Source: JAQVEM01 sp964556165
GTDB lineage: Bacteria; Actinomycetota; Humimicrobiia; Humimicrobiales; Humimicrobiaceae
Assembly (NCBI GenBank): GCA_964556165.1
Contig: CAZKVH010000003.1
Location: forward strand, 20,094-84,093
Direction of reading: 5' to 3'
Length of the DNA stretch: 64,000 nt
Shown here piece by piece: positions 1-8,961 of the stretch. Under the pieces are notes generated by a model, which saw only the letters and a list, made by a program, of their open reading frames with translations, was not told the DNA's origin and made no database searches. Both the position numbers and the translations under genes were made by a program. Numbering within the stretch: position 1 is the stretch's first letter; every line of letters begins with the position of its first letter.

Positions 1-2
1 GA

Positions 3-1022
3 GAAATTAAATTAGAAGAACTAAAGCTTCTAAATTCACTTGACTTCTTTTTTAACTGTAAAGACGGATTAAAGAAAACGCTGCTGGCTTTAAAGATACG
101 GAAAAACATGTGCGGGTTAGAGATTCATAAAATCGAAGAAATCTTGGGAAAGACGGGGCCTCTTACAGGCAGGGAGTTATGCAACTTCTCCGGGATGGAC
201 GAACTTTCCCTCTGGCAAATATGTAATAAATCAAATGAGATTGTTTTGAAAATTGCAGGCAGGAGATATTTACGACTTGACGGTTTCGTTAAAGGATATG
301 CAAGGCTCTCCCCATCAATAAAACGTGAATTTCTGACATATACGATAGCTGGTCTGAAAAAAGATTCAAAAAAAATAAATGATAGGGTTAATTTAATTTT
401 TGAGGGGATAAAAAACATTAGCAGGCAAAAACTGGAGCTTGCCCGCATAGTAGTTAATAAAATAGTTAAAAAACAGAGTAATCCGGAAGTGGTAGAAAAT
501 CACTCATGTTTTATAATTGCAGGAGATGTAGTTTACATGATGGCTCATTCCGAGCCGAGGCCGGAGGTTTCAACCAGTGAGATGGTTAGAGGTTCTGACC
601 TTGACATCATAGTAGTTACGGAAAGCTTACCCGATAGTTTAGCAAAAGAACTTGACCAATCAATTTACAAGGAAAAATATTATCTGATAAAGAATCCTAC
701 TTACAGGGAAGAGATAGACTATATTATTAAGGATATTGAAAAGGTAAGAAAACAGCTGAATTTTAATACTTTTAAATTCAAAGTAGCATCAAAAATTTTA
801 TGTGAAGGAAAGTATCTTTATGGAAGCAGAGAGATTTTTAATGAAATCGGAAGTATGCTTTTGAAAAGGAAAATTCCTGAGAAATTGCGCGCCCTTGAAG
901 ATGAAGCAATAATTAATAGAGAAAAAGCGGAATCCTATCTACTTGAGAATACGGAAATGCTTCAGGAAGAAGAATATATGAAACTTTTTTATACAAGTCA
1001 GGAAAAAGAGGAAATCTTTTAA
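3..1022 (+). CDS. Winged-helix / nucleotidyltransferase-like protein, 5' end cut off by window
   Basis: The reading frame is open from the first bases of the window through the first ATG at 108, so the gene very probably starts upstream and the 304-residue version from 108 is not the full protein. After that Met, about 70 residues look like a small helix-turn-helix/winged-helix unit (GPLTGRELCNFSG, then a basic 'wing' GRRYLRLDG). Further on, GSDLDIIVV (about residues 168-176 from the Met at 108) resembles the G-S-x-D-x-D signature of polymerase-beta-type nucleotidyltransferases, although the usual GSRARG lead-in is replaced by an acidic/proline stretch. The C-terminus is helical and charged. 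The substrate is unknown. It converges with nagB. That it is a gene is near certain; the family call is tentative. Confidence 0.55.
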   Translation, partial: EIKLEELKLLNSLDFFFNCKDGLKKTLLALKIRKNMCGLEIHKIEEILGKTGPLTGRELCNFSGMDELSLWQICNKSNEIVLKIAGRRYLRLDGFVKGYARLSPSIKREFLTYTIAGLKKDSKKINDRVNLIFEGIKNISRQKLELARIVVNKIVKKQSNPEVVENHSCFIIAGDVVYMMAHSEPRPEVSTSEMVRGSDLDIIVVTESLPDSLAKELDQSIYKEKYYLIKNPTYREEIDYIIKDIEKVRKQLNFNTFKFKVASKILCEGKYLYGSREIFNEIGSMLLKRKIPEKLRALEDEAIINREKAESYLLENTEMLQEEEYMKLFYTSQEKEEIF

Positions 1023-1029
1023 TATTAAA

Positions 1030-1053
1030 GGTGAATATTTTTCACTGTTTTTT
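1030..1053 (+). terminator. Weak intrinsic terminator candidate
   Basis: GGTGAA (1030-1035) can pair with TTCACT (1041-1046, one G-U pair) around a 5-base loop, and a six-T run follows at 1048-1053. It lies 8 bases after the stop of the first gene, in the short gap before the convergent nagB. The stem is short, so this is only a candidate. Confidence 0.3.
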
Positions 1054-1080
1054 GCAATTTATTTCAATTTTTTTGTATTT

Positions 1081-1845
1081 TTAAGTTGCTAACTCCGAAG
1101 CTGCTTCTCTATCGAGCACTACTGTTGCTTTTCCTCTATATATCTGTATAGCGGATGCTGTGACTCTTGTTGTTACAGGGTCCTGGAGGGCTTTAGCAAC
1201 GATTTTTGCTTTTTTCTTCCCGTTTGCTATCATAAGGAGCTGCTTTGCTTCGAGGATGGTCTCCATTCCCATGGTTATAGCCCGGTCCGGCATGTTTTCT
1301 CTTTTTATGTTTGCTTTTTTGAAAAAGCTCTCGTAGTTATCATCCATTGTCTGTTTTGTAAGCGATATGACTCTTGTCCTTGATGAAAGAGATGAACCGG
1401 GTTCATTAAAACCCAGATGCCCATCTCCACCTATTCCAAGAAGCTGAAGGTCTATTCCACCTGCTCTTTTTATTTCATTTTCATACCACTTACAGTATTT
1501 CTCCGGCTCGGCAGTAAGCCCATCCGGTATGTTAATGTTCTCTTTTTTGATATTTAGATATTTAAAAAGTTCTTCATACATAAACCTTGCATAACTCTGG
1601 TCAAGTTCATAGGGAAGGCTCAGATCCATGGCTACCCCGATGTATTCGTCAAGATTGAAAGTTTTTACCTGTGAGAAATCCAGCCCTTCATTGTGCATTT
1701 TTATAAGTTCCCTGTAGGTACCTATGGGGGTGCTCCCAGTTGCAAGTCCAAGTACACATGAGGGTTTAGATTTTATGCAACTGGCAATGATATCCGCAGC
1801 ACATTTACTCATATCTTCATAATTGTCTTTTATAATGATTTCTAT
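1081..1845 (-). CDS. nagB: Glucosamine-6-phosphate deaminase
   Basis: Converts glucosamine-6-phosphate to fructose-6-phosphate and ammonia, the reverse of GlmS, whose gene is transcribed divergently from it. Visible motifs are the phosphate-binding LATGSTPIGTYREL, FNLDEYIG, and GIGGDGHLGFNEPG with the catalytic Asp/His region. The first ATG (1812) would drop the first beta strand. Extending 11 codons to an ATA at 1845 gives IEIIIKDNYEDMSKCAAD, which lines up residue for residue with the usual NagB start (M-K-V-I-I-x-K-x-Y-E-E-M). A GGGAGG Shine-Dalgarno (1851-1856) sits 5 bases before that ATA. I therefore place the start at 1845 (254 aa), implying an AUA start codon or an ATG-to-ATA base error. 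The function is secure; the start codon is the odd point. Confidence 0.9.
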   Translation of the reverse strand: MEIIIKDNYEDMSKCAADIIASCIKSKPSCVLGLATGSTPIGTYRELIKMHNEGLDFSQVKTFNLDEYIGVAMDLSLPYELDQSYARFMYEELFKYLNIKKENINIPDGLTAEPEKYCKWYENEIKRAGGIDLQLLGIGGDGHLGFNEPGSSLSSRTRVISLTKQTMDDNYESFFKKANIKRENMPDRAITMGMETILEAKQLLMIANGKKKAKIVAKALQDPVTTRVTASAIQIYRGKATVVLDREAASELAT

Positions 1846-2070
1846 TTTTACCTCCCTGTTAAAATTGATAGAAAAATATGTTGATTATTATTACTGTTTT
1901 TTGTAACTTTGTACAGGAAACTGTCTTTGACATAATAAATTCTTAGTTTCTGCATCTGTTATTATAATATTTTTTATTATAATTTTATAGAATTAAGTGT
2001 ATGATATTTTGATTATTAAATTTATAATTGAATGTAAGATTTTTTAAATTTACAAATCTGGAGGGTGTCT
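1846..2070. promoter_or_regulatory. Divergent nagB/glmS intergenic region
   Basis: This 225-base, very AT-rich gap must hold the promoters of both divergent amino-sugar genes. A perfect TTGACA occurs at about 1927-1932 but has no -10 box at the right distance. Several TATAAT-like strings occur at about 1970 and 2024. I see no glmS-ribozyme core, so glmS control here looks protein- or promoter-based. The GGAGGG Shine-Dalgarno of glmS lies at 2060-2065. Confidence 0.35.
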
Positions 2071-3924
2071 GTGTGCGGGATTGTTGCATATGTTGGAAGT
2101 AAAAAATGTAAAAATATTTTGATAAACGGACTAAAGAGACTGGAGTACAGGGGCTATGACTCTTCGGGCATAGCTATAATACCGGATAATGATAACAGGA
2201 AAGGCAACCCTGCAAATAACAAAATAAAGATTGTAAAGGAAGCCGGTAAAATAAACACGCTAGAGCACGAAATAAATAATCTGGAAATAGATGGCACCTG
2301 CGGGATAGGTCATACTAGGTGGGCTACTCACGGTGGACCGACCAGGTTAAATGCTCATCCTCATTCGGCGGATAATGATAGTATTGCCGTAGTTCATAAT
2401 GGAATAATAGAAAATTACACAGATTTAAAAGAAGAGCTTGAAAGGGAAGGGCATAAATTTATGTCAGAGACCGACACGGAAGTAATACCCCATTTATTGC
2501 AAAAATACTATAGTGGTGACATGCTCAGGGCGATGCAGAAGGTTGTAAAAAAAATCAAAGGTTCAGGAGCAATTGTAGCCATATCGAAATATAATCCAGA
2601 AGAACTCATAGGTGCGAGAATATTCAGCCCGCTTATTGTGGGTATATCAAAGAGTGGTAATTTTTTTGCCTCGGATATACCGGCAGTTCTGGGTTATGCG
2701 GATGATTTTATAGTGATTAACGATTTTGAGACCGTCAGGCTTACCAGAGATAATGTTGAAATTTATGACAGGGAAGGCAAACAGGTAAGAAGGAAGCCTT
2801 TTAAAGTTGACTGGGATATTTTAAGTGCCGAAAAGGGCGGTTATGAAGATTTTATGTTAAAAGAAATTTTCGAGCAGCCCTATGGAGTAAGGGAGACAAT
2901 GAGAGGCAGGCTCTCAAATGGAAGGCTTATTTTTGATGAGCTTAACCTGTCAAACGAAGAGATTAAGAATTTAGAAAAAGTGCAGATAATAGCCTGCGGG
3001 ACATCCTATCATGCAGCGTTAATAGGCAAACAGGTAATAGAAAAATGGGCAGGGATTCCCGTTGAGGTAGATTTTTCTTCAGAATATAGATACAGAGATG
3101 CACTGGTCGGGAAGAATTGTTTATTTATAGCTATAACACAGTCAGGTGAAACAGTGGATACCCTTGCCGCAATAAGGGGAGCAAAGTCAAAAGGGGCGAG
3201 GCTGGTGGCTATAACAAATGTTACCGGGAGCTCGGTATCGAGAGAAGCAGATTCTGTGATATACACCCATGCAGGTCCGGAGATAGGTGTTTGTGCTACA
3301 AAAACTTTTACTGCTCAAATTATTGTTATGTATCTTATAGCGCTGTATCTCGCAAGAGCAAATGGCAGTATAGATAAAAGCAAATTTAAAAAAATAATAA
3401 ATGAACTTGAAATTATACCTGATAAGATACAGAGCATACTGGACGAAGCGGGAAAGATAAAGAGAATTGCTGATAAAACTTATAAATATACCTGTTTTTT
3501 GTTTATGGGAAGGATTTTCGGTCTGCCGTCTGCTCTTGAAGGCGCATTAAAGTTAAAAGAAATTTCTTATATCCATGCGGAAGGATATCCGGCCGGTGAA
3601 ATGAAACATGGCCCCATAGCACTTACTGATAATAAAACAGTGGTAGTGGGAATTATGCCTGTTGATTCGGTCTATGATAAAATGTTAAGCAATATTCAGG
3701 AAGTAAGGGCAAGAAAAGCCACTATTTTTTCTATAGTAAGCAAGAATGACAAAAATACAAAAAAATATGCAGATTACGAGTTCAGGATACCCGGGACGCT
3801 TGAAGAGTTATATGCAATTTTAACTATTATCCCCATACAATTATATTCATATTATATAGCAAAAAATTTAGGTAGAAATGTAGACCAGCCAAGAAATCTT
3901 GCAAAGAGCGTTACTGTGGAGTGA
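2071..3924 (+). CDS. glmS: Glutamine-fructose-6-phosphate aminotransferase (isomerizing)
   Basis: Makes glucosamine-6-phosphate from fructose-6-phosphate and glutamine, the entry step to UDP-GlcNAc and peptidoglycan. An upstream in-frame GTG at 2065 would add two residues before Cys. The GTG at 2071 directly precedes TGC, so Cys becomes residue 2 as required for the N-terminal nucleophile, and the Shine-Dalgarno GGAGGG at 2060-2065 is well spaced; I chose 2071 (617 aa). The class II glutaminase domain occupies about residues 1-230 (CGIVAYVG, RGYDSSGIA, TRWATHGGP). Two SIS isomerase domains follow (IACGTSYHAALIG near 307, ITQSGETVDTLAA near 354, HAEGYPAGEMKHGPIAL), ending with DQPRNLAKSVTVE. 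acpS begins 6 bases after its stop, so they are co-transcribed. Confidence 0.97.
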   Translation: MCGIVAYVGSKKCKNILINGLKRLEYRGYDSSGIAIIPDNDNRKGNPANNKIKIVKEAGKINTLEHEINNLEIDGTCGIGHTRWATHGGPTRLNAHPHSADNDSIAVVHNGIIENYTDLKEELEREGHKFMSETDTEVIPHLLQKYYSGDMLRAMQKVVKKIKGSGAIVAISKYNPEELIGARIFSPLIVGISKSGNFFASDIPAVLGYADDFIVINDFETVRLTRDNVEIYDREGKQVRRKPFKVDWDILSAEKGGYEDFMLKEIFEQPYGVRETMRGRLSNGRLIFDELNLSNEEIKNLEKVQIIACGTSYHAALIGKQVIEKWAGIPVEVDFSSEYRYRDALVGKNCLFIAITQSGETVDTLAAIRGAKSKGARLVAITNVTGSSVSREADSVIYTHAGPEIGVCATKTFTAQIIVMYLIALYLARANGSIDKSKFKKIINELEIIPDKIQSILDEAGKIKRIADKTYKYTCFLFMGRIFGLPSALEGALKLKEISYIHAEGYPAGEMKHGPIALTDNKTVVVGIMPVDSVYDKMLSNIQEVRARKATIFSIVSKNDKNTKKYADYEFRIPGTLEELYAILTIIPIQLYSYYIAKNLGRNVDQPRNLAKSVTVE

Positions 3925-3930
3925 AATTAT

Positions 3931-4311
3931 ATGGAAATATACGGGATTGGAACTGATATAATCGAGGTTGAAAGAGTGAAGTCCGCCATAAAGAAGAATT
4001 CTGGTTTCTTAGCAAGGGTTTATACTGTAAATGAAGTGGATTATTGTAGCAAAAAAAAGAAAGGTAAATTTCCAAGCTTTGCAGCAAGGTTTGCTGCAAA
4101 AGAGGCAGTTGCAAAATCTCTTGCCGAAGGAGTCACCAAAAATATTTCATTAAATGAGATAGAGATATCAAATCTGAATAGCGGTGCGCCTTTTGTAAAA
4201 CTTTATGGAAAAACAGGTGAGTTCAGCAAGAAGTTAAAGATAAAAGAGATAAAAGTATCAGTATCTGCAACAGAAAATTTTGCTGTCGCCTATGCGGTTG
4301 CGCTGATATAG
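3931..4311 (+). CDS. acpS: Holo-[acyl-carrier-protein] synthase
   Basis: Transfers 4'-phosphopantetheine from CoA to acyl carrier protein. It is 126 aa, normal for the family. The N-terminal GIGTDIIEVERVK carries the metal-binding Asp, and AARFAAKEAVAKSL carries the second metal-binding Glu. The usual C-terminal V-S-x-S-H-x-x-x-Y-A-x-A motif reads VSVSATENFAVAYAVA here, so the customary His is Ala; some family members vary there, and activity is still likely. It sits between glmS and nnr in a common glmS-acpS-nnr-alr order. Confidence 0.93.
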   Translation: MEIYGIGTDIIEVERVKSAIKKNSGFLARVYTVNEVDYCSKKKKGKFPSFAARFAAKEAVAKSLAEGVTKNISLNEIEISNLNSGAPFVKLYGKTGEFSKKLKIKEIKVSVSATENFAVAYAVALI

Positions 4312-4364
4312 TTTATAATTAAGTAGATTATATTTTTTTTTATATTAAGGACAGATATAAAAAA

Positions 4365-5987
4365 ATGAGCATCAGTGAAGAAACAAAATTAACCGGGGTT
4401 TTAGAGGGAAGCAAAATGGCCATGATTGACGCGGAAGCTGTCAGTGGAGGGATAGACCCAAAATTTCTTATGAACAATGCCGGGAGCAGTGTTTCCAGGG
4501 AGATTATAAGTGATTTTGAGCGCGAAGACCTGGTGAGAGCTGCACGCGGGGTAGTTATTTGTGGGAGCGGAAATAATGGCGGAGATGGGTTCGTAGCAGC
4601 CTGGAATTTACTGGATTATGGCATGAAGGTGACTGTATTTCATATATTTCCTTTGGAAAAGTTTAGCAACAATAGCCTTTTCTATTTTAACAAGCTTGAA
4701 GAAGGCAGGAAGGACAGTATAAAAAATTTAGACATAGAAGATAGCGAAACTATGGCTTTTTTCAAAGAAGAACTGGGAAAAGCTGATTTTGTAGTGGATG
4801 CCATATTTGGTACAGGTCTGCATGGTGAGGAGATCCACGGTCCTTCGAAAGAAATAATAGAGATTATAAACTCTTTTAAGGAAAGCAATAAGAATCTGAA
4901 AATTTATTCTGTTGATATCCCATCAGGTGTTGATTCCGATAACGGTAAAATTTTAGGGGTATCAGTTAAAGCGGATAAGACCATAACATTTGCCTGTAAA
5001 AAAATAGGATTGGTGAATTATCCTGGAGCAGGTTTTGCTGGAGAGGTTAAAGTCATTGATATAGGTATACCTGAAAAATATTTAAACGGGCATGTGAATA
5101 TTTTTGAGCCTGATATAAGGTGGGTAGCCGATAAAATACCCGTTAAGGAGCCATGGACCTATAAGTATAAAGTAGGGAGTTTGCTTGTGATAGCAGGCTC
5201 TTCGGGATTTACAGGAGCAGCTTCTATGACATGCATGGGAGCTTTAAGATCAGGAGCGGGTGTGGTTACTCTTGTTTCACCATGGGGCTTAAATAATATA
5301 TTCGAAGAAAAGCTTACTGAAATTATCACATATCCTGTTGCTCAAACGGAAGATGTGTCTTTAAATATAAACAGCCTGAGCGAAATAATGGATTTAAGTG
5401 AGAGGTTTAGTGCTTTAGCCATAGGTCCGGGACTTTCAAGGAATTCAAGTACAATGTGTCTGGTCAGGGAATTGCTAAAAAATATAAAAAAGCCAGTAGT
5501 TCTTGATGCCGATGGGCTCTATGCTCTTTATGGAGCAAATGATACGGGTGTTATGAATGATCTTGATCTTACAAATGTTATAATAACCCCTCATACAGGT
5601 GAGATGTCATTAATTATGGGTGTTGGAAAGATTCCACTGGAAGATAGAATTAAAGTAAATCTGGAAGTTGCAGAAAAATATAAATTAACATCTGTTCTAA
5701 AAGGAGCAAGGACAATAATATCCGATTATAATAAGAGAACATTCATAAATCCAACAGGTAACTGGGGTCTGGCTTCTGCGGGAACCGGGGACATATTGAC
5801 AGGAATAATAGGCTCGCTGCTCTGTCAGGGGATGAGTCTGATAGAAAGTGCTGTATGCGGAGTATACATACATGGAATGGCTGCAGATATAATGGTAAAA
5901 GAGACAAGCAGAACTGCACTTATAGCGACTGATCTTCTGGAGGGTCTAAAAAAGGTTTTTATGGAGATAGAGAAATTAAAGTATTGA
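4365..5987 (+). CDS. nnr: Bifunctional NAD(P)H-hydrate repair enzyme (epimerase + ADP-dependent dehydratase)
   Basis: Repairs hydrated NADH/NADPH: the N-terminal YjeF_N domain epimerises R-NAD(P)HX and the C-terminal ribokinase-like domain dehydrates S-NAD(P)HX. At 540 aa it is a full-length fusion. N-terminal motifs are GSGNNGGDGFVAA (near 67), DAIFGTGLHG and VDIPSGVDSDNG. C-terminal motifs are LLVIAGSSGFTGAA, AIGPGLSRN, LDADGL, ITPHTGEM and the catalytic SAGTGDILTGIIG near residue 470. The ATG at 4365 has no clear Shine-Dalgarno; the Met at 4416 (MAMIDAEAV) is an alternative start because the conserved domain begins about there. Confidence 0.95.
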   Translation: MSISEETKLTGVLEGSKMAMIDAEAVSGGIDPKFLMNNAGSSVSREIISDFEREDLVRAARGVVICGSGNNGGDGFVAAWNLLDYGMKVTVFHIFPLEKFSNNSLFYFNKLEEGRKDSIKNLDIEDSETMAFFKEELGKADFVVDAIFGTGLHGEEIHGPSKEIIEIINSFKESNKNLKIYSVDIPSGVDSDNGKILGVSVKADKTITFACKKIGLVNYPGAGFAGEVKVIDIGIPEKYLNGHVNIFEPDIRWVADKIPVKEPWTYKYKVGSLLVIAGSSGFTGAASMTCMGALRSGAGVVTLVSPWGLNNIFEEKLTEIITYPVAQTEDVSLNINSLSEIMDLSERFSALAIGPGLSRNSSTMCLVRELLKNIKKPVVLDADGLYALYGANDTGVMNDLDLTNVIITPHTGEMSLIMGVGKIPLEDRIKVNLEVAEKYKLTSVLKGARTIISDYNKRTFINPTGNWGLASAGTGDILTGIIGSLLCQGMSLIESAVCGVYIHGMAADIMVKETSRTALIATDLLEGLKKVFMEIEKLKY

Positions 5988-6048
5988 AAAATATTAATTC
6001 CAGGTTAATTTCAGGATTATTATAATAATTAAGTAACTGGAGATAAAA

Positions 6049-6504
6049 ATGTCTGAACCTCTGGCTAAAAATATTATGGTGAAGAAAGTTATAACCATAA
6101 ATAAAAATGAATCGGTAAAAAAACTTTCTGATATTTTAATAAAAAATAAGATCAGCGGTGTCCCGGTGTTAGATGATAATGGGAAACTTGTAGGAGTTGC
6201 CACTGAAGGAGATTTAATCGTGAAAGATGCTGACCTCCATTTTCCGGGATATTTTAAACTGCTTGATAGCATTATATACCTTGAGAGTCTGGAAAAATTT
6301 AAAATCAATCTTAAAAAATACCTTGGGACAAAAGTAGAAGATATTATGTCCACTGAAGTAAAGACTGTTAAAGAGGATACCCCTGTAAGCGAAGTTGCAA
6401 ATATAATGGTAAAATATGGTATTAATAGAGTTCCTGTTCTGAATAACAAAGGTAATATGGTAGGTATAATCACACGAGCGGATATTGTCAAATCTATGTC
6501 CTGA
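6049..6504 (+). CDS. Two-CBS-domain protein
   Basis: A 151-aa protein made of two CBS domains. The first covers about residues 6-60 (IMVKKVITINKNESV, ISGVPVLDDNGKLVGVATEGDLI) and the second about 95-150 (DIMSTEVKTVKEDTPVSEV, INRVPVLNNKGNMVGIITRADIV). Such stand-alone pairs bind adenosine nucleotides and act as energy or ligand sensors; the partner cannot be read from the sequence. The stop lies just before the chosen alr start, so the two are probably co-transcribed. Confidence 0.9.
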   Translation: MSEPLAKNIMVKKVITINKNESVKKLSDILIKNKISGVPVLDDNGKLVGVATEGDLIVKDADLHFPGYFKLLDSIIYLESLEKFKINLKKYLGTKVEDIMSTEVKTVKEDTPVSEVANIMVKYGINRVPVLNNKGNMVGIITRADIVKSMS

Positions 6505-6529
6505 AAGAGTATATATTAGATTAATTTAT

Positions 6530-7702
6530 ATGCGAGAAGACCTGATAATTAATAAAAGATTTGCCTGGGCTGAAATTAACCTTTCCAATCTTTCCTATAA
6601 TATTAAAACAATCAAGTCATACCTGGCTTCAAAAGATGTTAAGATAATGGCAGTTGTTAAAGCTGATGCTTATGGGCATGGAGCAGTTGAGATTTCGAAA
6701 CAGGCTTTAAAAAGCGGAGCATATGCTCTGGGGGTGGCGCTTGCTGAAGAAGGAGTTGAATTAAGGAAAGCTGGAATTACCGCACCTATTTATATTCTGG
6801 GTGAGAGTTCTCCCGAATCGATTAAAGGAGCTATAAGGCATGGCCTTATTTTAGGTGTAAATTCTTACGAATCAGCAAAATTTATTTCAGAAGAGTGTGT
6901 AAGATCAGGTAAAAAATCAAGTGTTAGTATAAATATAGATACCGGAATGAATAGAATAGGAATTAATTTCAGCCATGCCCCTGAAGAGGTCCTAAGAATT
7001 TCGGTGCTTCCTTGTTTGAAATTTGAGGGTATCAGCACCCATTACGCCTGCGCATCCAGCAGAGGTGACTCTTACACGCAATTGCAGTATAGAAGATTTA
7101 ATAAAGTTGTTGATAAGATAAAAAGTGGTAATATTCCTTTTAAATTTTACCACTGTTCAAATAGCGCGTCTTTTTTTAGATATAAGAATATGCATCTTGA
7201 TATGGTGAGAACCGGGATTTCTATATATGGTTTAAATCCGTATGACTCTGATTATGCTGAATGGCTCGAGCCGGGGGCTTCTAAAGTTATATCAGGTTTA
7301 AAACCTGTACTGAGTTTCAGGGCAAAAATATCTTTCATAAAAAATGTACCTGAGGGCTGTTCAATTTCTTACTGCGGGACTTTTAAAACTAAAAGAAATA
7401 GTGTGATTGCTACAGTTCCTGTTGGTTATGCAGATGGCTATTCGAGGTTGCTGTCAAATAAGGGTTCGGTTTTGATAGATGGAAAATTCGCGCCGGTTGT
7501 GGGTAATATTACGATGGATCAGTTTATGGTAGATGTTACAGATATGGCAGGGGATATAGGTGTCGGAGATGAAGTAACTATTATTGGAGATTCCGGTGGA
7601 AGGAAAATAAAAGCAGATGATATTGCAAAACTTATGGGTACTATTAATTATGAAGTAGTATGTATGCTTAAAAATAGAATTCCAAGGATATATATAAAAT
7701 AA
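6530..7702 (+). CDS. alr: Alanine racemase
   Basis: PLP enzyme that interconverts L- and D-alanine for peptidoglycan. The PLP lysine is in VVKADAYGHG (about residue 43). The second catalytic residue, Tyr, is in SISYCGTFKTKR (about 280). PVGYADGYSR and GNITMDQFMVDVT are typical of the C-terminal beta domain. The frame is open from 6485 but the family normally starts shortly before WAEIN, so I chose the ATG at 6530 (390 aa). No strong Shine-Dalgarno is visible. Confidence 0.95.
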   Translation: MREDLIINKRFAWAEINLSNLSYNIKTIKSYLASKDVKIMAVVKADAYGHGAVEISKQALKSGAYALGVALAEEGVELRKAGITAPIYILGESSPESIKGAIRHGLILGVNSYESAKFISEECVRSGKKSSVSINIDTGMNRIGINFSHAPEEVLRISVLPCLKFEGISTHYACASSRGDSYTQLQYRRFNKVVDKIKSGNIPFKFYHCSNSASFFRYKNMHLDMVRTGISIYGLNPYDSDYAEWLEPGASKVISGLKPVLSFRAKISFIKNVPEGCSISYCGTFKTKRNSVIATVPVGYADGYSRLLSNKGSVLIDGKFAPVVGNITMDQFMVDVTDMAGDIGVGDEVTIIGDSGGRKIKADDIAKLMGTINYEVVCMLKNRIPRIYIK

Positions 7703-7767
7703 AATTTAGAAAAGTATTTCCTTGATTGGCAGTTTCGTATATAAAGATAGATTTAAGAGGAGACTAT

Positions 7768-8358
7768 ATGAAGAAAGAGAAAAATATCTTAAAGTCATGG
7801 CTATTATTGACGGTGTTCGTTTTATGTTTGATGATGACAGTAATAGCCAGTATCAGCTGTACATGTCCGGTTTTTTCGTTTATTGAGAGCATAACCGGGG
7901 TTAAGGTTAAAGCTGGTGAGGATGTTAATGAAACTCTTGTGGACGGCGAGCTGATATATCCTGATTCAACGCTTCTAATGCAGATAGAAGGAGATATTGA
8001 TACAATTATGGAAGTTATTGGCAGATATGGGGTTATTATATCTGAAAGGGATGCCGGTTTTTTGAATAAACTTCCGGAAGAAATAAGAGAGCAAAAGATA
8101 AATGCAACAATTTATTCGACTGCTGATAAAAAAATAAAAGTACTTGATTATTATTATTCGTTTGATAAAGGTGGATTTGATATAGTTGAATTTGGAAAAG
8201 ATAAGAAGGCTGTAAATAAGAATCAGCCTAACGTAATGATTGCTTCTGATGGAGAAGAGCGGGAGTCTTTTGTATTGATAGGAACTGAAAGTAACACCTT
8301 TATTATCTTTTTGGATTTTAACTGGGAAATACTTTCGGAAATGGGTAATAATAGTTAA
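7768..8358 (+). CDS. Exported protein of unknown function, possible lipoprotein
   Basis: An upstream in-frame start at 7726 exists, but ATG 7768 follows AAGAGGAG (about 7756-7763), and MKKEKN followed by a long hydrophobic stretch makes a normal signal peptide; I chose 7768 (196 aa). The hydrophobic segment ends at SISCTCPVF, so the Cys could be a lipidation site, although the residues before it are a weak lipobox. The mature part begins acidic and looks mostly beta. I recognise no domain. Two further small exported or membrane genes follow on the same strand. Confidence 0.7.
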   Translation: MKKEKNILKSWLLLTVFVLCLMMTVIASISCTCPVFSFIESITGVKVKAGEDVNETLVDGELIYPDSTLLMQIEGDIDTIMEVIGRYGVIISERDAGFLNKLPEEIREQKINATIYSTADKKIKVLDYYYSFDKGGFDIVEFGKDKKAVNKNQPNVMIASDGEERESFVLIGTESNTFIIFLDFNWEILSEMGNNS

Positions 8359-8459
8359 AGATTTTTTTTTATGTTCTGCTTGAAGCGACGGGCATATTAT
8401 TGATAGTATATATAAAAATATGAGGGTAATATTGGAAAGTTTTTTTACGGAGGGGTATT

Positions 8460-8903
8460 ATGAGAAAATCAGGCTTTATCCTGGTATTTATGTCCCTTAT
8501 TATAATGCTTGTTTTTTCAGGTTGTGCTAAAGTTGATGAGGAAACGATTTCGGTAGCTGATGGTTTGACGGAAAATCTTCTGATTTCATTAAATAATAAG
8601 GATTACGAGAATTACAAAAGAGACCTGAGCGTTCAGATGCTTGAGGCAATTCCCGAAGAAGAATTTATTAAATTTTCTTCTTTCCTGGATGAGACTGTGG
8701 GGGAATATGTCGCGGATTCGAAGGAGGTATCTAATTCAGGCATTCAGAATGGAATGAGTGTAATCGTTTACGAAACTGATTATACTAATGAAAGCGGGAA
8801 AGTAACCGTCAGTATTGTTCTTTCCGAAACGGTTGATGAAGGTTACGAGATATCGGGTTCATGGTTTAATTCCCCGAAGATAAGAGAGAATTCTTATCAG
8901 TAG
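8460..8903 (+). CDS. Small lipoprotein, DUF3887-like
   Basis: A 147-aa protein with a clean lipoprotein signal: MRKSGF, a hydrophobic core, and the lipobox VFSGC with Cys at about residue 22. The mature part (ADGLTENLLISLNNKDYENY, IPEEEFIKF, then beta strands ending ETVDEGYEISGSW) resembles the cystatin-like DUF3887 fold found in Gram-positive lipoproteins. This family call is by eye. An AGGGG/GGAGG-like site precedes the ATG. The role is unknown. Confidence 0.75.
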   Translation: MRKSGFILVFMSLIIMLVFSGCAKVDEETISVADGLTENLLISLNNKDYENYKRDLSVQMLEAIPEEEFIKFSSFLDETVGEYVADSKEVSNSGIQNGMSVIVYETDYTNESGKVTVSIVLSETVDEGYEISGSWFNSPKIRENSYQ

Positions 8904-8961
8904 GTTGAAGTTTTTTTAAATTTATAAATTAAATAAAATTTATTATAGGAGAGGAGCGGTA

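Noticed and set aside
1846..2070. glmS ribozyme upstream of glmS
   Set aside because: I found no ribozyme core sequence (for example AGCGCCA) and no compact GC-rich pseudoknot region; the gap is almost entirely A and T.
5994..6491. Minus-strand open frame of 165 codons opposite the CBS gene
   Set aside because: The plus strand encodes two well-formed CBS domains; the minus-strand translation is low-complexity hydrophobic/Ser-rich shadow.
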